Assembly: GCF_000827125.1 (NCBI RefSeq)
Contig: NZ_CP010311.1
Location: forward strand, 3,411,524-3,475,523
Direction of reading: 5' to 3'
Source: Geoalkalibacter subterraneus
GTDB taxonomy: Bacteria; Desulfobacterota; Desulfuromonadia; Desulfuromonadales; Geoalkalibacteraceae
Length of the DNA: 64,000 nucleotides
Below, in pieces: positions 14,793 to 21,391 of the stretch. Position 1 is the stretch's first letter. Each line of letters begins with the position of its first letter. The position numbers and the translations under genes were made by a program. The notes beneath the pieces are model-generated. The model was not told the origin of the DNA and ran no database searches. It worked only from the letters and a program-made list of their open reading frames with translations.

Positions 14793-15484
14793 TCCAGCTC
14801 CCCTCTTTTGTGTTTATAGATCTGGGTTGCGATGGTGTTAATGTTGACGCCGGTCAAGTCTCTAATTTTCGCAGGCTTTAACCCTTGATTGTGGTAGGTG
14901 ATGATCTGCCTTTTCATGTCGGGAGCTATCCTCGCGCGCTGCACGCCTCGCAACATCCGGTTTTCGCACTCTATCAGCTCGTAATAGCGGTCTTCAGGGA
15001 TGGTGCGCGTTTTCGTGGCGGCCTGCGGTGCCGGGGCAAATCGCTCGCTCGGTGCGGCTGGCCTGTCCTGTTTCTCAAGCGCATGCTCGAAAGCCATAAA
15101 ACCTTCGACGATGCGGATCGCCTGCTCGGTCGCCTCCGGCGTTTGCAGGATGGTGGCAAACATATAGGCGCCGCGACGGGTGTAGGCATAGGGAAGATGA
15201 CCGCCGTTATAGGCGATATCACATTTTGTGACCTCGCGCCTTTCCAGCTGAAAGTAGGCCGTTCCTTCCTGAAACTTGGCGGGGTTTCTGTTCCTGGCCT
15301 GGTTTAACTCTCGGGTTGTTACCCCATAAATTTTCGCCAGGTCGGACTGCACCATGAAGGGTTCGCGGTCTGCAAGTTGATAAATTTTTGCTCCTGCATC
15401 CGCCAGTACGGCGGACCGAACGGCAGGCTGGAAAAGGGAGTCGAAAACATCGTCAAGATAGCTCTGAGCTTGTTTTTTGCTCAT
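14789..15484 (-). CDS. ORF6N-domain (KilA-N-type) antirepressor-like protein
   Basis: A 231-residue protein with an ORF6N DNA-binding domain at about residues 30-125: MVQSDLAKIYGVTTRELNQA, NRNPAKFQEGTAYFQLERRE and LPYAYTRRGAYMFATIL. A central linker is followed by a C-terminal helix-turn-helix-like segment (ITYHNQGLKPAKIRDLTGVN). ORF6N and KilA-N proteins are phage regulators or antirepressors. It overlaps the preceding stop by four bases and lies between hammerhead ribozymes 1 and 2. Confidence 0.85.
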   Translation of the reverse strand: MSKKQAQSYLDDVFDSLFQPAVRSAVLADAGAKIYQLADREPFMVQSDLAKIYGVTTRELNQARNRNPAKFQEGTAYFQLERREVTKCDIAYNGGHLPYAYTRRGAYMFATILQTPEATEQAIRIVEGFMAFEHALEKQDRPAAPSERFAPAPQAATKTRTIPEDRYYELIECENRMLRGVQRARIAPDMKRQIITYHNQGLKPAKIRDLTGVNINTIATQIYKHKRGELE

Positions 15485-15693
15485 GCGGTTGCCTCCTTCT
15501 CTTCAAGGGTGTTCTTTGCGTGAGTGATGTTGCGCTCGATGTCCGCCAGAAGCATGCTGAGCCCCTCAAGCCCGCGCGGGCTGAGGTTGTCGCGGCTGTG
15601 GGCGGCGAAGCAGGAAAGGGCGTCGGCCAGAAAGGCCGACTTGCAGATGCACTCTGAGAGAGCATCCAGGGGATGGGGAGCGGGTTGGGTCAT
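15481..15693 (-). CDS. Small phage protein, internal-start product
   Basis: A 70-residue product starting at the ATG at 15693, directly behind CAAGGAGAAAATC, a strong ribosome binding site. It is helical and acidic (MLLADIERNITHAKNTLEEK near the C-terminus). The same frame is open upstream through a highly structured stretch (see the Icd/Ash-like entry). The strong internal ribosome binding site suggests this shorter form is the main product. Its function is unknown. Confidence 0.6.
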   Translation of the reverse strand: MTQPAPHPLDALSECICKSAFLADALSCFAAHSRDNLSPRGLEGLSMLLADIERNITHAKNTLEEKEATA

Positions 15694-15984
15694 GATTTTC
15701 TCCTTGGGTTGGGGTTGAATCCCCCTCTTCCCGCCGTCAAACGAAAAGAGGGCGCGCCATGCGGGTTGACGGACCGGCACCCAAGGAAGCCGGCGAGCCA
15801 GAAGGCTCCCCACATGACGCGCCCAACTGAAGGCGCGACCATGTTCCGGACGCACAAAAACCGCCTGAGACTCTCGGCGGTTGCGTCCGCCTTGGGTGTT
15901 TCGGGCCGTCAAACCCGGCCACTGGATTTTGCCAGCAGCAGGGCAAGCGTAGCCCGAAGCGGTTTTTGTGTCAAGTTTCTGCAT
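15481..15984 (-). CDS. Icd/Ash-like ORF fused in frame to the 15693 product
   Basis: From the ATG at 15984 (AGGTGAAGACA ribosome binding site) the frame stays open for 167 residues. Its first ~97 residues (KTASGYACPAAGKIQWPG, ARHVGSLLARRLPWVPVRQP, ALFSFDGG) resemble ORFs annotated in phages as host cell division inhibitor Icd-like or Ash. The same DNA folds into seven successive hairpins, so the region may instead act as RNA, with the protein similarity a by-product. It begins 16 bases after hammerhead ribozyme 2. Protein expression is uncertain. Confidence 0.45.
   Translation of the reverse strand: MQKLDTKTASGYACPAAGKIQWPGLTARNTQGGRNRRESQAVFVRPEHGRAFSWARHVGSLLARRLPWVPVRQPAWRALFSFDGGKRGIQPQPKEKIMTQPAPHPLDALSECICKSAFLADALSCFAAHSRDNLSPRGLEGLSMLLADIERNITHAKNTLEEKEATA
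15722..15970 (-). ncRNA. Candidate structured RNA with seven consecutive hairpins
   Basis: On the minus strand I can draw, in order: GGGC/GCCC, CUGG/CCAG, GGCCG/CGGCC, a two-part stem GGACGCA/UGCGUCC enclosing ACCGCC/GGCGGU, CGCGCC/GGCGCG, GAGCC/GGCUC, CCGG/CCGG and CCCUCUU/AAGAGGG. It begins just downstream of hammerhead ribozyme 2. Whether this is RNA-level structure or a property of the Icd/Ash-like coding sequence cannot be settled from one sequence. Confidence 0.4.
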
Positions 15985-15999
15985 TGTCTTCACCTGTGG

Positions 16000-16069
16000 C
16001 TGCTCATCAGTACCGGGTCGCCACATCCGGCAGACGCGACATGACAAAATGTCATGTCACGTTTCGCAA
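16000..16069 (-). ncRNA. Type II hammerhead ribozyme 2
   Basis: On the minus strand UUGC-GAAA (16069-16062) leads into an 11-pair stem III (loop AUUUU, all positions paired), the cleavage triplet GUC at 16035-16033, stem I UGCCGG/CCGGUA with a ten-base loop, and CUGAUGA at 16010-16004 followed by GCAG, which pairs with UUGC as a four-pair stem II. The predicted cut is between 16033 and 16032. It lies eight bases after the gemA stop and ends 16 bases before the Icd/Ash-like start. It has the best stem II of the three copies. Confidence 0.92.
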
Positions 16070-16076
16070 GTCAGGC

Positions 16077-16520
16077 TCACTCCCCGCTCAAATCCCACCC
16101 CTCACGCACCGCCTGCTTCCTGAGCGCCGTAATCAGCTTGTAAAGCTCGTCATCCGGCACCCAGGCGACCTTGTCGACCTTGCAGATCCGCTGCGCCAGG
16201 GCATCGGCATAGCCCCAGGGCTTGCCGCCAACGGTGAGCAGCGCTTCGATCTTCGCCAGCTGCGCGGCGCGGCCGTAGCGGCCCGCCTCGATGTTGTGCG
16301 GCCGCTTGCCTTTGCCGCCGGGTGCGCCACGGCGCTTCCAGACGCCTGCGGCTTCGGCCTTGTGCTCCAGGTCGGCCAGCAGCTTCGCGGCCTTGAAGGG
16401 GGTTAAGTCCTTGCTGGAGCTGGCGCCGTAGGTGGCGAGGATGTCGCGGTAGGCGTCGTCATCGAGATTCAGCGCGCCCTTGACCACATGGATCAACTTA
16501 ATCTGCTTCTTGGTCGCCAT
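16077..16520 (-). CDS. gemA: GemA, Mu gp16-like regulator (DUF1018)
   Basis: A 147-residue protein with the GemA/DUF1018 pattern: MATKKQIKLIHVVKGALNLD at the start, DAYRDILATYGASSSKDL, then a basic linker and a C-terminal AGRYGRAAQLAKIEALLTVG. Mu GemA modulates host gene expression and DNA topology. It is the last gene before hammerhead ribozyme 2. The start uses a GGCAAAGGCC context inside the end of the previous small ORF. Confidence 0.9.
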   Translation of the reverse strand: MATKKQIKLIHVVKGALNLDDDAYRDILATYGASSSKDLTPFKAAKLLADLEHKAEAAGVWKRRGAPGGKGKRPHNIEAGRYGRAAQLAKIEALLTVGGKPWGYADALAQRICKVDKVAWVPDDELYKLITALRKQAVREGWDLSGE

Positions 16521-16680
16521 GGCCTTTGCCTTTCTTGGTGTTCTTAGCGTCTTGGTGGCTGCTCAAATAGGGCGTGCGGTCTTTGTATTCCTGACGCTTG
16601 CCCTTGTTCCACTGCTGCACGGGCCGAAAGAAACCGCAGACGCGGGACCAGACCTCTGTGGGGCGGCTGCATTTAGGCAT
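16498..16680 (-). CDS. Small basic phage protein overlapping gemA
   Basis: A 60-residue basic ORF (MPKCSRPTEVWSRVCGFFRP, Lys-rich C-terminus) whose start overlaps the preceding ribbon-helix-helix-like gene and whose end overlaps the gemA start by 23 bases. It is consistent with the operon packing, but no family is recognised. Confidence 0.5.
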   Translation of the reverse strand: MPKCSRPTEVWSRVCGFFRPVQQWNKGKRQEYKDRTPYLSSHQDAKNTKKGKGHGDQEAD

Positions 16681-16858
16681 CGCGCCGCTCCATTTCTGAC
16701 CTCACATCGCTGTAGATCTGCTGCATGACGGCGGTTTCAAGGTAATCGCTGATGCACACGCCGCGTTTTTTAGCGTCGGCGATCATCGCCCGGTAGACCT
16801 CGCCGGTCATGCGGCAGCTGGCGACGTGCGTCTTGGGGTTTTCGACTGTTTTTCCCAT
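16673..16858 (-). CDS. Small ribbon-helix-helix-like protein
   Basis: A 61-residue protein with features of a short ribbon-helix-helix regulator: VASCRMTGEVYRAMIADAKK followed by RGVCISDYLETAVMQQIY. The ATG shares one base with the upstream stop codon. A DNA-binding role is likely from the fold pattern; the target is unknown. Confidence 0.6.
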   Translation of the reverse strand: MGKTVENPKTHVASCRMTGEVYRAMIADAKKRGVCISDYLETAVMQQIYSDVRSEMERRDA

Positions 16859-17097
16859 CAGAACAGGCTCCTTTGGTTTTCGAGAATCATCTGGTACTCA
16901 AATCGCCCGCGGCCGACGCAGCGGGTCACGATGTCGTAGCCGTTGCAGCGCAGCTCGGCAATGACCGTATTGACGGCGCACACGTCGGCTGCGCGCATGA
17001 TGTCGCGGGTGCTGTGCCAGGCTCCGTCGGAGAGCAGGCGGTGAGCACGTTGAAGGCGCTCGCTTTCGTCGATCTTTGCGTAATGGATACGGCTCAT
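16858..17097 (-). CDS. Small helix-turn-helix protein
   Basis: A 79-residue protein with a winged-helix-like pattern (RLQRAHRLLSDGAWHSTRDI, MRAADVCAVNTVIAELRCNG, then a short wing RCVGRGRFEYQMI). The start at 17097 overlaps the previous stop (ATGA); the longer in-frame reading collides with that gene. It resembles small helix-turn-helix proteins of Mu-like early operons. Confidence 0.6.
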   Translation of the reverse strand: MSRIHYAKIDESERLQRAHRLLSDGAWHSTRDIMRAADVCAVNTVIAELRCNGYDIVTRCVGRGRFEYQMILENQRSLF

Positions 17098-17279
17098 TGG
17101 TCTCCCCTGCGCGCGTCTGCGGCTCCGCGCCGCCAGTGGATGGCGGCAAACGAGGTGTATGGATAAGGGCAGGGCGCGCCCTGGGCGGCCAGCCCCTGGT
17201 GGTAATAGCGGTTTTGGGCCTCCTCGGTCTGGCGGCGGATCGCGGCCATGGCGGCTTCCCATTTCCAGTCGGTTGCCAT
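17094..17279 (-). CDS. Small Trp/Tyr-rich phage protein after ribozyme 3
   Basis: A 61-residue protein (MATDWKWEAAMAAIRRQTEE, then YPYTSFAAIHWRR) starting at an ATG preceded by AAGGGGCTTGAGATC. It is the first gene downstream of hammerhead ribozyme 3, about 100 bases after its 3' end. The function is unknown. Confidence 0.62.
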   Translation of the reverse strand: MATDWKWEAAMAAIRRQTEEAQNRYYHQGLAAQGAPCPYPYTSFAAIHWRRGAADARRGDQ

Positions 17280-17380
17280 GATCTCAAGCCCCTTAAAAAA
17301 GTTCCCCGGCGCAGCGGCTCAGGAGGAGGGGGCCGCTGCTCCGGGTGAGGTAATAAACCTCGAAAGCCTCGGTGGCTGGC

Positions 17381-17445
17381 TGCTCATCAGGCCCGGGGCA
17401 CCACCCCCGGACGACCGGCCCCTGAAGAGGGGCGCGGTTTCGCTA
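17381..17445 (-). ncRNA. Type II hammerhead ribozyme 3 (divergent stems)
   Basis: On the minus strand AGC-GAAA (17444-17438) is followed by stem III with CCG/CGG and GCCCC/GGGGC separated by one bulged C and capped by a six-base loop, the triplet GUC at 17415-17413, an eight-pair stem I (GUCCGGGG/CCCCGGGC, loop GUGGUG), and CUGAUGA at 17390-17384 then GCA. The conserved core is kept while almost every stem base differs from copies 1 and 2, strong covariation support. The TAG stop of the upstream gene (17445-17443) overlaps the ribozyme's 5' edge. Predicted cut: between 17413 and 17412. Confidence 0.9.
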
Positions 17446-17646
17446 GATTTCTCGCTCAAGCAGGGTACAATCCTGCGGCTTGACCCACTGTTTTTCGGGC
17501 TTGATGCCTGCGGCCAGGAAGCGCACCTGCACTTTTTGCTTGCCGACCCGGACGATCTGGGCGCGCTCGGCTTCAAACTGCTCGGGGTCTTCGTCGACTT
17601 CAACGACATCGCCCAGGTACAGAACCTCTCCGTCTCGATCGATCAT
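17443..17646 (-). CDS. Small beta-rich (KOW-like) phage protein
   Basis: A 67-residue protein, MIDRDGEVLYLGDVVEVDED then AQIVRVGKQKVQVRFLAAGI, a small beta-barrel pattern like KOW or SH3-type domains. It starts at 17646, overlapping the previous stop (ATGA). Its TAG stop forms part of hammerhead ribozyme 3. Confidence 0.6.
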   Translation of the reverse strand: MIDRDGEVLYLGDVVEVDEDPEQFEAERAQIVRVGKQKVQVRFLAAGIKPEKQWVKPQDCTLLEREI

Positions 17647-17807
17647 GACTGCTCCTTTACAAATGCGGCGCAGGTTGACTTCCGGCCGACCTGGTAGTTG
17701 CACTGCAGCGGGCATTCAAGCCGTGCGCTTGCGGGGCGAACGCGGTGGTTTTTGCACTGTGCGCAGGTGCCTTCCTCACGTTTTGCGGTGCGGTATTTGT
17801 GTGCCAT
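17643..17807 (-). CDS. Small Cys-rich zinc-binding protein
   Basis: A 54-residue protein with cysteine pairs EEGTCAQCKNHRVR and LECPLQCNYQVGRKSTCAAF, likely to bind zinc. The start at 17807 follows GGAAGGAAG. It may bind DNA, RNA or protein; the family is not recognised. Confidence 0.6.
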   Translation of the reverse strand: MAHKYRTAKREEGTCAQCKNHRVRPASARLECPLQCNYQVGRKSTCAAFVKEQS

Positions 17808-17840
17808 GGCTTCTTCCTTCCTCTCCATCGGTGGGTATTT

Positions 17841-17912
17841 TTAGCGGCGCTTGAGCGCGTCAAGGGCTTCGTCTGTACTCTGGCATGTCTGGCTGCCTAC
17901 AACGATCAGCAT
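17841..17912 (-). CDS. Very small ORF (23 residues)
   Basis: MLIVVGSQTCQSTDEALDAL followed by three more residues, with an AAAGGGGG ribosome binding site. It fills the gap between DUF3164 and the Cys-rich gene. It is too short to judge. Confidence 0.3.
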   Translation of the reverse strand: MLIVVGSQTCQSTDEALDALKRR

Positions 17913-17928
17913 AGCGGCCCCCTTTAGC

Positions 17929-18549
17929 TCAGGCGTTGGCCAGGTCGAGCGGGATCTGCTCGTAGCGGCCGCCCTCGGTGCGCTCGTAGATGCGCAGGTA
18001 GGTGCTGGAGCCGACCACCTGGAGGCTTTCGCCGATGGCGTCCATGGCGCGGTTCCAGCGCGGGTCGTCGATGTCGTAGCGGCGCAGCTCGAGGATGCGG
18101 CGAATATCGAGTCTGCCCTCCTGGTTGACTTTGAAGGCATCGTTGACGATGACCTTGAGGTTGGCGTTTGAGCCTTCGGCCCATTCGTTGATGCACTCGT
18201 CGATCAAGGCTTTCGCGGCCTGCACGCCTTCATCAAACGTCAGGTGCTCGGCCTGATCGCGCCGCACCTTGTATTTGCCGTCGAAGGTCGAAAGCTGCAC
18301 GTTGCCCTTGACGCCGCCGAATTTGACGCCGTAGCGCTCCAGCGAAAGTTCAATGAAGGCGTCGATATCCCCCAGGCGCTGCAGCTTGAATTCAGCCAGG
18401 TGCCGGCGCAGCTTGAGGGCGGCTTCGACGATCTCGCGCACCAGGGCGTCGCGCTCGATGTCGATGGGCCTGATCTTCTCCATCGGAATCAGCCGCCCCT
18501 GGGCGTCTTCCATGTAGCCTTGAGGGATGTCTTTTATCTGTTGTTCCAT
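17929..18549 (-). CDS. DUF3164 phage protein
   Basis: A 206-residue protein of the DUF3164 family, common in the early regions of Mu-like phages. It begins MEQQIKDIPQGYMEDAQGRL, with the central FIELSLERYGVKFGGVKGNV and the C-terminal LELRRYDIDDPRWNRAMDAI that mark the family. The biochemical function is unknown. Confidence 0.88.
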   Translation of the reverse strand: MEQQIKDIPQGYMEDAQGRLIPMEKIRPIDIERDALVREIVEAALKLRRHLAEFKLQRLGDIDAFIELSLERYGVKFGGVKGNVQLSTFDGKYKVRRDQAEHLTFDEGVQAAKALIDECINEWAEGSNANLKVIVNDAFKVNQEGRLDIRRILELRRYDIDDPRWNRAMDAIGESLQVVGSSTYLRIYERTEGGRYEQIPLDLANA

Positions 18550-18555
18550 GATGGT

Positions 18556-18696
18556 TTATCCTTTCTTTAAACTCGGTTGATTGAGGCCCTGCACGGTGTT
18601 ATTGGCCACCATCAGCTGGGCATTCTTGACGGCGCGCTGGTAGCGGATGCGGCGTTCTTTGCGCCAGGCGAAATAATTGCGGATGCGGTTAATCAT
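18556..18696 (-). CDS. Small basic phage protein
   Basis: A 46-residue basic protein (MINRIRNYFAWRKERRIRYQ) whose start overlaps the upstream small membrane-protein gene by eight bases. The family is unknown. Confidence 0.5.
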   Translation of the reverse strand: MINRIRNYFAWRKERRIRYQRAVKNAQLMVANNTVQGLNQPSLKKG

Positions 18697-18811
18697 TTTG
18701 ACCTCCTGAGAGTCTGCGGCGGGCCCGCTCTTCGCGGTACACGCGGATAAAGCCCATGACGTTGATGCCGACAACGATGCCGATAAAAAGCAGCGTGGCG
18801 TCGCGGATCAT
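18689..18811 (-). CDS. Small single-span membrane protein
   Basis: A 40-residue protein with one membrane helix (ATLLFIGIVVGINVMGFI) and a basic C-terminus (YREERARRRLSGG). It starts with an ATGA overlap on the DUF3789-like stop. Two such tiny membrane proteins in a row suggest a coupled pair. Confidence 0.6.
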   Translation of the reverse strand: MIRDATLLFIGIVVGINVMGFIRVYREERARRRLSGGQND

Positions 18812-18930
18812 GCCGACCGGCCTTTTTCGCCGGGGCTTTCTTCGGTGCTGCTCAAGGCCAGGGCGCACATGATGGCGATGCCGACAAAGCCGCCCAGCAA
18901 AAACATAGCGATCAGATACACAGCGTTCAT
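18808..18930 (-). CDS. DUF3789-like small membrane protein
   Basis: A 40-residue protein with one membrane segment (YLIAMFLLGGFVGIAIMCAL) and a short hydrophilic tail, like DUF3789 proteins. It starts at 18930 behind AGGAGGGCGTC and overlaps the zinc-finger gene stop. Confidence 0.65.
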   Translation of the reverse strand: MNAVYLIAMFLLGGFVGIAIMCALALSSTEESPGEKGRSA

Positions 18931-19361
18931 GACGCCCTCCTGCAAGTCCGTCGTTCGGGGTTCTCGATAAAGGTGCCGTCAGCCTGCTCAAACAGCGGCG
19001 GCGGTGCGGTTTGCTGGCCCTGATTCCAGTTGCGCCACAGCCGGGCATGGGCCGGGCACAGCGGGTACGTCGCGCAGCCTTCGACGTAGGTCTCTTCGCA
19101 GCCCTGCACAGTGCAGGTACGGGTGCGCTCGGCAACCCACTTGCGGCGGCTCTCAGAGGCCTTACGGCTCTTCACGGTGCGCTCCTGGCTGGCCTGGTCG
19201 GCGCGTCTTACCGCCCGCTCTTCAACCCGCTTGGGCGCTTCGCGCTGTACGCTGAAACCACAGCGCAGGCAGCGCACGCGCTGGATCTTGGTGTTTTCGA
19301 GGTAGTCGACCTGAGCGTCAAGGTACGCCGGGCCGCCTTTGCATTTGGGGCAGTGGGGCAT
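18927..19361 (-). CDS. Phage protein with two zinc-binding clusters
   Basis: A 144-residue protein starting at 19361 behind GGAGGTGAACCC. It has an N-terminal zinc ribbon (MPHCPKCKGGPAYLDAQ and VRCLRCGFSVQRE) and a second Cys/His cluster (RTCTVQGCEETYVEGCATYP, then LCPAHARLWR). The linker is basic. It probably binds nucleic acid; its role in the early operon is unknown. Confidence 0.65.
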   Translation of the reverse strand: MPHCPKCKGGPAYLDAQVDYLENTKIQRVRCLRCGFSVQREAPKRVEERAVRRADQASQERTVKSRKASESRRKWVAERTRTCTVQGCEETYVEGCATYPLCPAHARLWRNWNQGQQTAPPPLFEQADGTFIENPERRTCRRAS

Positions 19362-19365
19362 GGGT

Positions 19366-19698
19366 TCACCTCCTGTTACAGTTGCGGCAGGCGCGGTACA
19401 TGTGCACCCGCAGCGGGTTGGTGGCGGCAAAGGGCTTCTTGCGCCACTGGCTGCATTTGCCCAGGGTGATGGTTTCGCCAAGGCCGGGACAGTCGACGGT
19501 CGAGTTTCCATAGACTTCCTCGACGCGGGTCAAAAGGTTGTTCAGGTTGCCGCGATACTTGCCGCTTAAAGCCTGGCTGATCGCCGCCGAGGAGTAGCCA
19601 AGCTCCTCGGCAACGCGCGACTGGCCGCCTTGCCCCATCTCCCTGTTGTATTCGGTCACCTTCTGGCGCAGAAGGCTGAGCAGATCCGGGTGGGTCAT
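19366..19698 (-). CDS. Cro/C1-type helix-turn-helix protein
   Basis: A 110-residue protein with an XRE helix-turn-helix at about residues 12-60 (MGQGGQSRVAEELGYSSAAI, SQALSGKYRGNLNNLLTRVE) and a C-terminal Cys-containing tail (CSQWRKKPF...CRNCNRR). It overlaps the upstream gene by four bases. It may regulate early genes alongside the Ner-like protein. Confidence 0.72.
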   Translation of the reverse strand: MTHPDLLSLLRQKVTEYNREMGQGGQSRVAEELGYSSAAISQALSGKYRGNLNNLLTRVEEVYGNSTVDCPGLGETITLGKCSQWRKKPFAATNPLRVHMYRACRNCNRR

Positions 19699-20126
19699 TG
19701 TTTGCCTCCCGCAACTCTGAGGGTTTCGTCATCGGGGGTGTCCTCTTTGTTTTCTTCTTTGTCTTTTTCTGTTTCTTTGTCTTTTTTTTCACAGGCAGAA
19801 GCGATTGAATTGCCGCACTTCTCGCAGGATTGAGGGTAAAGAGGCCCCGAGTCGCGCACCAGGCGAAACACCTGGTAGTCACCGGCGCGGCCTGAAACGG
19901 GGCGGCCTTCCTTGACCACCACGCCGTGGGCGCAGAGGTTGGACATCCATTTGCGAAGGTTCTGGTAGTCGTTCTTACCCCGGCTTGGGCCGAGGGTCCG
20001 GCAAAGGTCAGGCAGGGTGAAGCGGCGCATGATGCGCATGCTCTGCCAAGCCTTGGCGCGCAGGGTGTGGGGTCGACGGCGGCGATGTTGCATGCCCTTT
20101 TTTCCAGCCATAAAAACGAACTCCAT
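19695..20126 (-). CDS. Winged-helix-like early protein with acidic tail
   Basis: A 143-residue protein; an alternative ATG five codons in (MAGKKGMQHRRRR) is also plausible. The middle part (SMRIMRRFTLPDLCRTLGPS, NLRKWMSNLCAHGVVVKEGR) looks like a winged helix; a CxxC (CEKCGNSIASAC) and a low-complexity Lys/Glu stretch follow. Similar proteins follow MuB in Mu-like phages. The function is unknown. Confidence 0.6.
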   Translation of the reverse strand: MEFVFMAGKKGMQHRRRRPHTLRAKAWQSMRIMRRFTLPDLCRTLGPSRGKNDYQNLRKWMSNLCAHGVVVKEGRPVSGRAGDYQVFRLVRDSGPLYPQSCEKCGNSIASACEKKDKETEKDKEENKEDTPDDETLRVAGGKQ

Positions 20127-20182
20127 AAATTCAGATTGAACGGATTGTAAATGCGGATAAAAAGCGTCCTGAACTCAATGGG

Positions 20183-20926
20183 TCAGCCGCCGTTTCGCGT
20201 CGGTCGCGTGGTAAAAATAGGCTGATCGTAGAAAAGCTCCCGGTCGCCCCATTGTTCATGGGTAACCCGCCCGATTCCGCTGGCCTTGCCCATGCGCTCG
20301 ATCTTGCTCAGCCCGATCACCATGCGGCCGATGTTGCCGCGCGCCGAGCTGTGCAGGTGCGCCAGCAGGCAGTCCGCAACGCCGACTTCACACAGCTCGT
20401 CGGCCACGGCGCGGGCGTCATCCAGGTCGATGCCGGTGAATTCGACCCACTGGGTGATGCGGCGGGCAAAGCGGCCGTGGGCCTGCACGGTGCGGGCGAT
20501 GTCCTCCATCCCGCACAGGATGATGGGGCAACCGCTGATGTCGTAGATGTCGCGCAGGGCTTCTGCCATCTCGAACTTTTTCGGCTTGTCGAAGAGGTGA
20601 TCGGCTTCGTCGATGAAGATCGGACGCTTGTTCTCGGCGAGCTGCTCGACGATGAAATCCACCATATCGGCGCGGCGCAGCATGCGCTGCCCGCCCAGCT
20701 CTCTGCACAAGTAGCCGAGCATGCTGGTCACCGTCCAACTGCTCATGGCGCGGGCGTAGATCCCGTCCATGGCATTGACGACATAAGCGATGGAGGTTGA
20801 CTTGCCCTCGCCGGGTTCGCCCCACAGCAGACCCATGCCTTCGGTGCCCATCGGGCGGTCCATCAGTTCATCGACGGCGGCCAGAAACCGCCGCATGTTC
20901 TTGGTCATTGCCATTACGTGCCTCAT
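20183..20926 (-). CDS. MuB-like AAA ATPase (transposition target selector)
   Basis: A 247-residue AAA+ ATPase with Walker A GEPGEGKST at residues 36-44 and Walker B RPIFIDEADHLF near residue 120. In Mu, protein B binds target DNA, recruits the MuA transpososome and confers target immunity. It follows the transposase and one small gene in the early operon. It lacks the long N-terminal extension of Mu B, as is common in Mu-like prophages. Confidence 0.9.
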   Translation of the reverse strand: MRHVMAMTKNMRRFLAAVDELMDRPMGTEGMGLLWGEPGEGKSTSIAYVVNAMDGIYARAMSSWTVTSMLGYLCRELGGQRMLRRADMVDFIVEQLAENKRPIFIDEADHLFDKPKKFEMAEALRDIYDISGCPIILCGMEDIARTVQAHGRFARRITQWVEFTGIDLDDARAVADELCEVGVADCLLAHLHSSARGNIGRMVIGLSKIERMGKASGIGRVTHEQWGDRELFYDQPIFTTRPTRNGG

Positions 20927-20982
20927 TTTGGTATCCTCCTTAATGTTGCTGTTTTGCGCCCCAAAAAGGGCGCGCCCAATTT

Positions 20983-21008
20983 GCCGCCGGCGGGGCCTCG
21001 CCGGCGGC
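20983..21008 (-). terminator. GC-rich hairpin between the 21391 gene and MuB
   Basis: A perfect ten-pair stem GCCGCCGGCG/CGCCGGCGGC with a six-base loop. On the minus strand it is followed by AAATTGG rather than a T run, so it is more likely an mRNA stability or pause element than a simple terminator. Confidence 0.45.
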
Positions 21009-21013
21009 TTGTT

Positions 21014-21391
21014 TTATTTGACCCGGCGCAACCTGGCCCCGTCGAGCACGCGGCTGGGGATCTCACCCATCGGCGGGTTGAGCCACAGCTCATGCTTGCG
21101 GTCAAGCGCGGCAAGCTTTAGCCGCCGGTTATTTTCAAGCCGGGTTTCGTGCCTGCGTCTCTCATGCAGGTTCATGGGCCGCAGCCCCTCTTCTTCGAGC
21201 CAGCGTCGGCGGATATCGCACCCGCCCACCACATGATCCAGGCGCCGATAAGCCTCCTCGAAATACGCCTCTTCCTTTTCCACCGACCACTGCGGACCGA
21301 AATCTCTGTCGAGCTGTGCGAGAACGTCCCTTTCATGCCATTTCAGGACGGCCTCCGGGTCATAACTGCGGCTGCTGATGTCGTTATTCAT
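21014..21391 (-). CDS. Unknown early protein between MuA and MuB
   Basis: A 125-residue charged protein starting at 21391 (MNNDISSRSYDPEAVLKWHE), overlapping the MuA stop by eight bases. The C-terminus is basic (LERRRHETRLENNRRL-like, then LNPPMGEIPSRVLDGARLRR). No known domain is evident. It is translated with MuA, so a role in transposition is possible. Confidence 0.6.
   Translation of the reverse strand: MNNDISSRSYDPEAVLKWHERDVLAQLDRDFGPQWSVEKEEAYFEEAYRRLDHVVGGCDIRRRWLEEEGLRPMNLHERRRHETRLENNRRLKLAALDRKHELWLNPPMGEIPSRVLDGARLRRVK

Noticed and set aside
15720..16070. CRISPR-like repeat arrangement among the hairpins and ribozymes
   Set aside because: The repeated parts are ribozyme cores and individual hairpins, not equal repeats with unique spacers. 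No cas genes are present and I see no CRISPR array anywhere in the window.
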